A stretch of DNA of 7,375 bases from Candidatus Limnocylindrales bacterium (GTDB lineage: Bacteria > Chloroflexota > Limnocylindria > Limnocylindrales > CSP1-4), in assembly GCA_031292335.1 (NCBI GenBank), contig JARLHH010000046.1, forward strand, positions 1 through 7,375, written 5' to 3'. The notes beneath the pieces are model-generated. The model was not told where the DNA came from, did no database searches, and worked only from the letters and a program-made list of their open reading frames with translations. Positions within the stretch are counted from its first letter, which is position 1. Each line of letters begins with the position of its first letter. Of this stretch, positions 5,905 to 7,375 are shown one piece after another. The position numbers were made by a program, and so were the translations under genes.

Positions 5905-6609
5905 CTAGCCGGAGTCGGCCGGGGACAGCGCCGCCCGGCCGGGCGGGACCAGCCGGTAGCCGACGCCGCGAACGGTCTCGATCGGCGGCCCGTCGTCGCC
6001 GAGCTTCTTGCGGAGCTCGCCGACGTGGACGTCGACGGTGCGCGTCTCGCCCGGGAAGTCGGTGCCCCATACGTCCTCCAGGAGCGCGTCCCGGGTCAGG
6101 ACCACGCCGGGATCGCGGGCAAGCGCGATGAGCAGGTCGAACTCTCTTGCCCGGAGCTCCAGGCGCCGGTCGCCGACCGTCGCCTCGCGCCGACGGGCGT
6201 CGAGCCGGAGCGCACCGACCTCGATCGGCCTGGTGCCGGAGGCGGTGGCGGTCGCGCGCCGGAGGATCGCCTTGACCCGCGCCACGAGGGCCCGCGGGTT
6301 GAACGGCTTGGTGACGTAGTCGTCGGCGCCCAGCTCGAGCCCGACGATCGAGTCCACGTCGTCCGACCGGGCCGTGAGCATGAGGATCGGGGTCGCGCCG
6401 CGGCGCCGGATCTCGCGGCAGACGTCGAACCCGTCCTTCTTCGGCAGCATCAGGTCCAGGATGACGAGGTCCGGGTCGTGTCGCAGGTGGAGCGCGAGCG
6501 CCTCGTCGCCGTCTCGCGCGGCGATCACGGCGAAGCCTTCCTTCTCCAGGTAGAGGCGCAGCAGCTCCACGATGTTCGCCTCATCGTCGACCACGAGGAT
6601 CCGCTTCAT
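5905..6609 (-). CDS. OmpR/PhoB-family response regulator
   Basis: Encodes 234 residues, normal for the family. The receiver domain (1-118) has acidic Asp8/Asp9 (LVVDDE), phospho-acceptor Asp52 (VILDLMLPKKDG), Thr79 (MLTAR) and Lys101 (VTKPF). The winged-helix DNA-binding domain (about 128-222) has LRAREFDLL, the recognition segment TVDVHVGELRKKL and the final wing ETVRGVGYRLV. The ATG at 6609 was chosen because MKRILVVDDE is the exact family N-terminus. No Shine-Dalgarno sequence precedes it, but a TAGACT -10 element lies where a leaderless transcript would start. It leads the operon with the kinase and the glycosyltransferase. The direct repeat at 6652-6669 is a likely autoregulatory site. 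Confidence 0.96.
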   Translation of the reverse strand: MKRILVVDDEANIVELLRLYLEKEGFAVIAARDGDEALALHLRHDPDLVILDLMLPKKDGFDVCREIRRRGATPILMLTARSDDVDSIVGLELGADDYVTKPFNPRALVARVKAILRRATATASGTRPIEVGALRLDARRREATVGDRRLELRAREFDLLIALARDPGVVLTRDALLEDVWGTDFPGETRTVDVHVGELRKKLGDDGPPIETVRGVGYRLVPPGRAALSPADSG

Positions 6610-6616
6610 GGCCGCG

Positions 6617-6622
6617 AGTCTA
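6617..6622 (-). promoter_or_regulatory. -10 element of the response regulator gene, probably leaderless
   Basis: TAGACT fits the TAnnnT -10 pattern. Its last base is 7 bases before the A of the ATG at 6609, so transcription should begin at 6610 or 6609, at the start codon itself. The -35 region (about 6640-6645, CGCCGG on this strand) is poor, which suits an activator-dependent promoter. Confidence 0.5.
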
Positions 6623-6651
6623 CGGCGCCGCAGGAGGCACCGGCGCGTCCA

Positions 6652-6669
6652 ACGTAAGCGCCACGTAAG
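6652..6669 (-). promoter_or_regulatory. CTTACGT-N4-CTTACGT direct repeat, likely response regulator site
   Basis: Two identical 7-base units (CTTACGT on the minus strand) stand 11 bases apart, one helical turn. PhoB/OmpR-family dimers typically bind head-to-tail repeats of this size and spacing. It lies 43-60 bases upstream of the regulator start, directly above the expected -35 region. Autoregulation is inferred. The site also lies in the region shared with the divergent gene. Confidence 0.6.
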
Positions 6670-6771
6670 GCGATCGGGCTTCCGGGTGCCGACGCGGTGC
6701 CGCGCTCGAGATGCGCGCCGGTTCACCAGGCCGCCGGCCGCACGGTCCGCTTCGCCCCGGGCTGGCAAGGT

Positions 6772-6803
6772 TGCCCGATCGGGCAGGCGCGGATGCCCGA
6801 TCG
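6772..6803. repeat. 14-bp palindrome TGCCCGATCGGGCA with a second half copy
   Basis: TGCCCGATCGGGCA (6772-6785) is a perfect palindrome. TGCCCGATCG recurs at 6794-6803, 22 bases downstream, about two helical turns. The core CGATCGGG also appears at 6671-6678. This is a plausible operator between the divergent genes, but the sequence does not name the protein that would bind it. Confidence 0.4.
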
Positions 6804-6844
6804 TCGGCCCCGAACCGCCTGTGGATCGGGCCGTCCACGCGCCA

Positions 6845-6886
6845 GCATCGACGCATGCACATGGGCTTCGCCGGGTGCGTCGATGC
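6845..6886 (+). promoter_or_regulatory. 11-bp inverted repeat enclosing the start codon of the GNRAV-motif gene
   Basis: GCATCGACGCA (6845-6855) and TGCGTCGATGC (6876-6886) are perfect reverse complements around a 20-base loop. The right arm contains the ATG at 6883-6885, so folded mRNA would hide the start codon. A 12-codon frame (ATG 6855 to TGA 6888-6890) runs through the loop and right arm and ends just past that ATG. It could open the stem if translated, but I do not call it a gene. A DNA dyad for a regulator is the alternative reading. Confidence 0.5.
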
Positions 6887-7375
6887 CTGAGCGGGTGGAG
6901 CTCGCCGGGCTCGACGATCAGGAGCAGTTGCGGCGCCTGGCGGAGACGCGCGGCCCCGGCCGGGCGACCCCGGAGATCGCGGCGGCATCCCAGGTGCTCA
7001 CCCCGGAGCGGACAGGCCGCGGCTCCATGGGATCCGGCGCGGGCGCGCTTCCACGCGGGATCAGTCCCGCCGGCTTCATGGCGATGCAGCGCCTCGCCGG
7101 CAACCGGGCGGTGGTCCAGGCGCTGAGCCGCTCCATGCTGTCGGGACCGGCGCTGTCGCTGGGGTCTGGATTCGAGGCTGACGAGGAGTCGATCTCGGGC
7201 ACGGCATCGCCGGCCGCCGCCGCGGAATCGCTGGCGGGGCAGGCAGGTGTTGCGCCCGGAGCGCCGGCGGGGGGAGCCGCCGGCGAAGGCGCGGGCGGCG
7301 CAGCGGGAGGAGCGGCCGGAGGAGCCGGGGAAGGCGCGCTGGGCGCCGGGCTTGCTGCGGCCGGCGGGTCCGCCG
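6883..7375 (+). CDS. QRLAGNRAV-motif protein (eCIS/DUF4157-associated type), N-terminal part
   Basis: Partial gene: open from the ATG at 6883 to the window edge, 164 residues visible. The segment FMAMQRLAGNRAVVQALSRS (about residues 65-84) matches the short LQRxxGNRAVxxLL motif. That motif is common near the N-terminus of proteins linked to extracellular contractile injection systems and of DUF4157-type putative toxins. Residues 1-30 are charged (LDDQEQLRRLAETRGPGRATP). After about residue 106 the protein becomes an Ala/Gly-rich, low-complexity run (PAGGAAGEGAGGAAGGAAGG) that continues to the edge. No signal peptide or membrane helix is visible. The C-terminal part, where an effector or structural domain would lie, is missing, so function cannot be assigned. 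No clear Shine-Dalgarno sequence precedes the ATG. GTG 6895 is a less likely start. The frame is open upstream but has no usable start codon nearby. Confidence 0.7.
   Translation, partial: MPERVELAGLDDQEQLRRLAETRGPGRATPEIAAASQVLTPERTGRGSMGSGAGALPRGISPAGFMAMQRLAGNRAVVQALSRSMLSGPALSLGSGFEADEESISGTASPAAAAESLAGQAGVAPGAPAGGAAGEGAGGAAGGAAGGAGEGALGAGLAAAGGSA

Larger units (their letters stand above)
6610..6882. other. Divergent intergenic region
   Basis: This stretch of 273 bases separates the minus-strand regulator operon from the plus-strand GNRAV-motif gene. I find no convincing gene in it. It holds the regulator -10 element, the CTTACGT repeats, the TGCCCGATCGGGCA palindrome with a half copy, and most of the inverted repeat over the next start codon. 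No convincing -10/-35 pair for the plus-strand gene was found. Confidence 0.7.

Noticed and set aside
6610..6768. An upstream in-frame start that would lengthen the response regulator by 53 residues
   Set aside because: The added residues are Arg-rich and unlike any receiver N-terminus. MKRILVVDDE is the canonical start, and the likely promoter lies inside the extension.
6761..6774. A sigma-54 type promoter (TGGCAAGGTTGC)
   Set aside because: Only 7 bases separate the GG and GC pairs, whereas sigma-54 promoters need 10.
6855..6890. A small protein gene of 11 residues (ATG 6855 to TGA 6890)
   Set aside because: No clear ribosome site or conserved sequence; mentioned only as a possible leader frame at the inverted repeat.

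Overview
The window is a very GC-rich, gene-dense bacterial segment. Start codons are often GTG, genes join by 4-base overlaps, and TA dinucleotides are rare (TATA occurs once). Gene content and style fit a high-GC soil or sediment lineage. I lean to Chloroflexota (Limnocylindria-like) or Actinomycetota, but nothing here fixes the taxon.

Left part, plus strand (1-1800): a tightly coupled trio. It holds the C-terminal part of an AlkA-type 3-methyladenine DNA glycosylase, a complete O6-alkylguanine-DNA alkyltransferase (Ogt type) and an EamA/DMT-family transporter. Both junctions are GTGA overlaps. The first two genes repair alkylated bases; the transporter's link to them is unknown.

Middle, minus strand (1797-3354): an ECF sigma factor of the SigK type with its RskA-like membrane anti-sigma factor. 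The two genes overlap by 28 bases. They lie behind a conspicuous extended -10 promoter (the only GTATAC in the window) and a leader hairpin. The anti-sigma gene converges on the transporter gene, and the two TAG stops share one palindromic CTAG.

Right-centre, minus strand (3454-6622): a response regulator (OmpR/PhoB family), a sensor histidine kinase and an unusual glycosyltransferase. The last joins a CysRS C-terminal-like helical segment to a GT2 domain and overlaps the kinase gene by GTGA. The regulator appears to be read from a leaderless promoter. Upstream lies an 11-base-period direct repeat that looks like its own binding site.

Right end (6610-7375): a 273-base divergent intergenic region rich in symmetric elements, then the start of a plus-strand gene. 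That gene's N-terminus carries the QRLAGNRAV motif known from eCIS-associated and DUF4157-type proteins, followed by an Ala/Gly-rich stretch that runs off the window. Its start codon sits in an 11-bp inverted repeat. This end is the most likely place for a less-described system.
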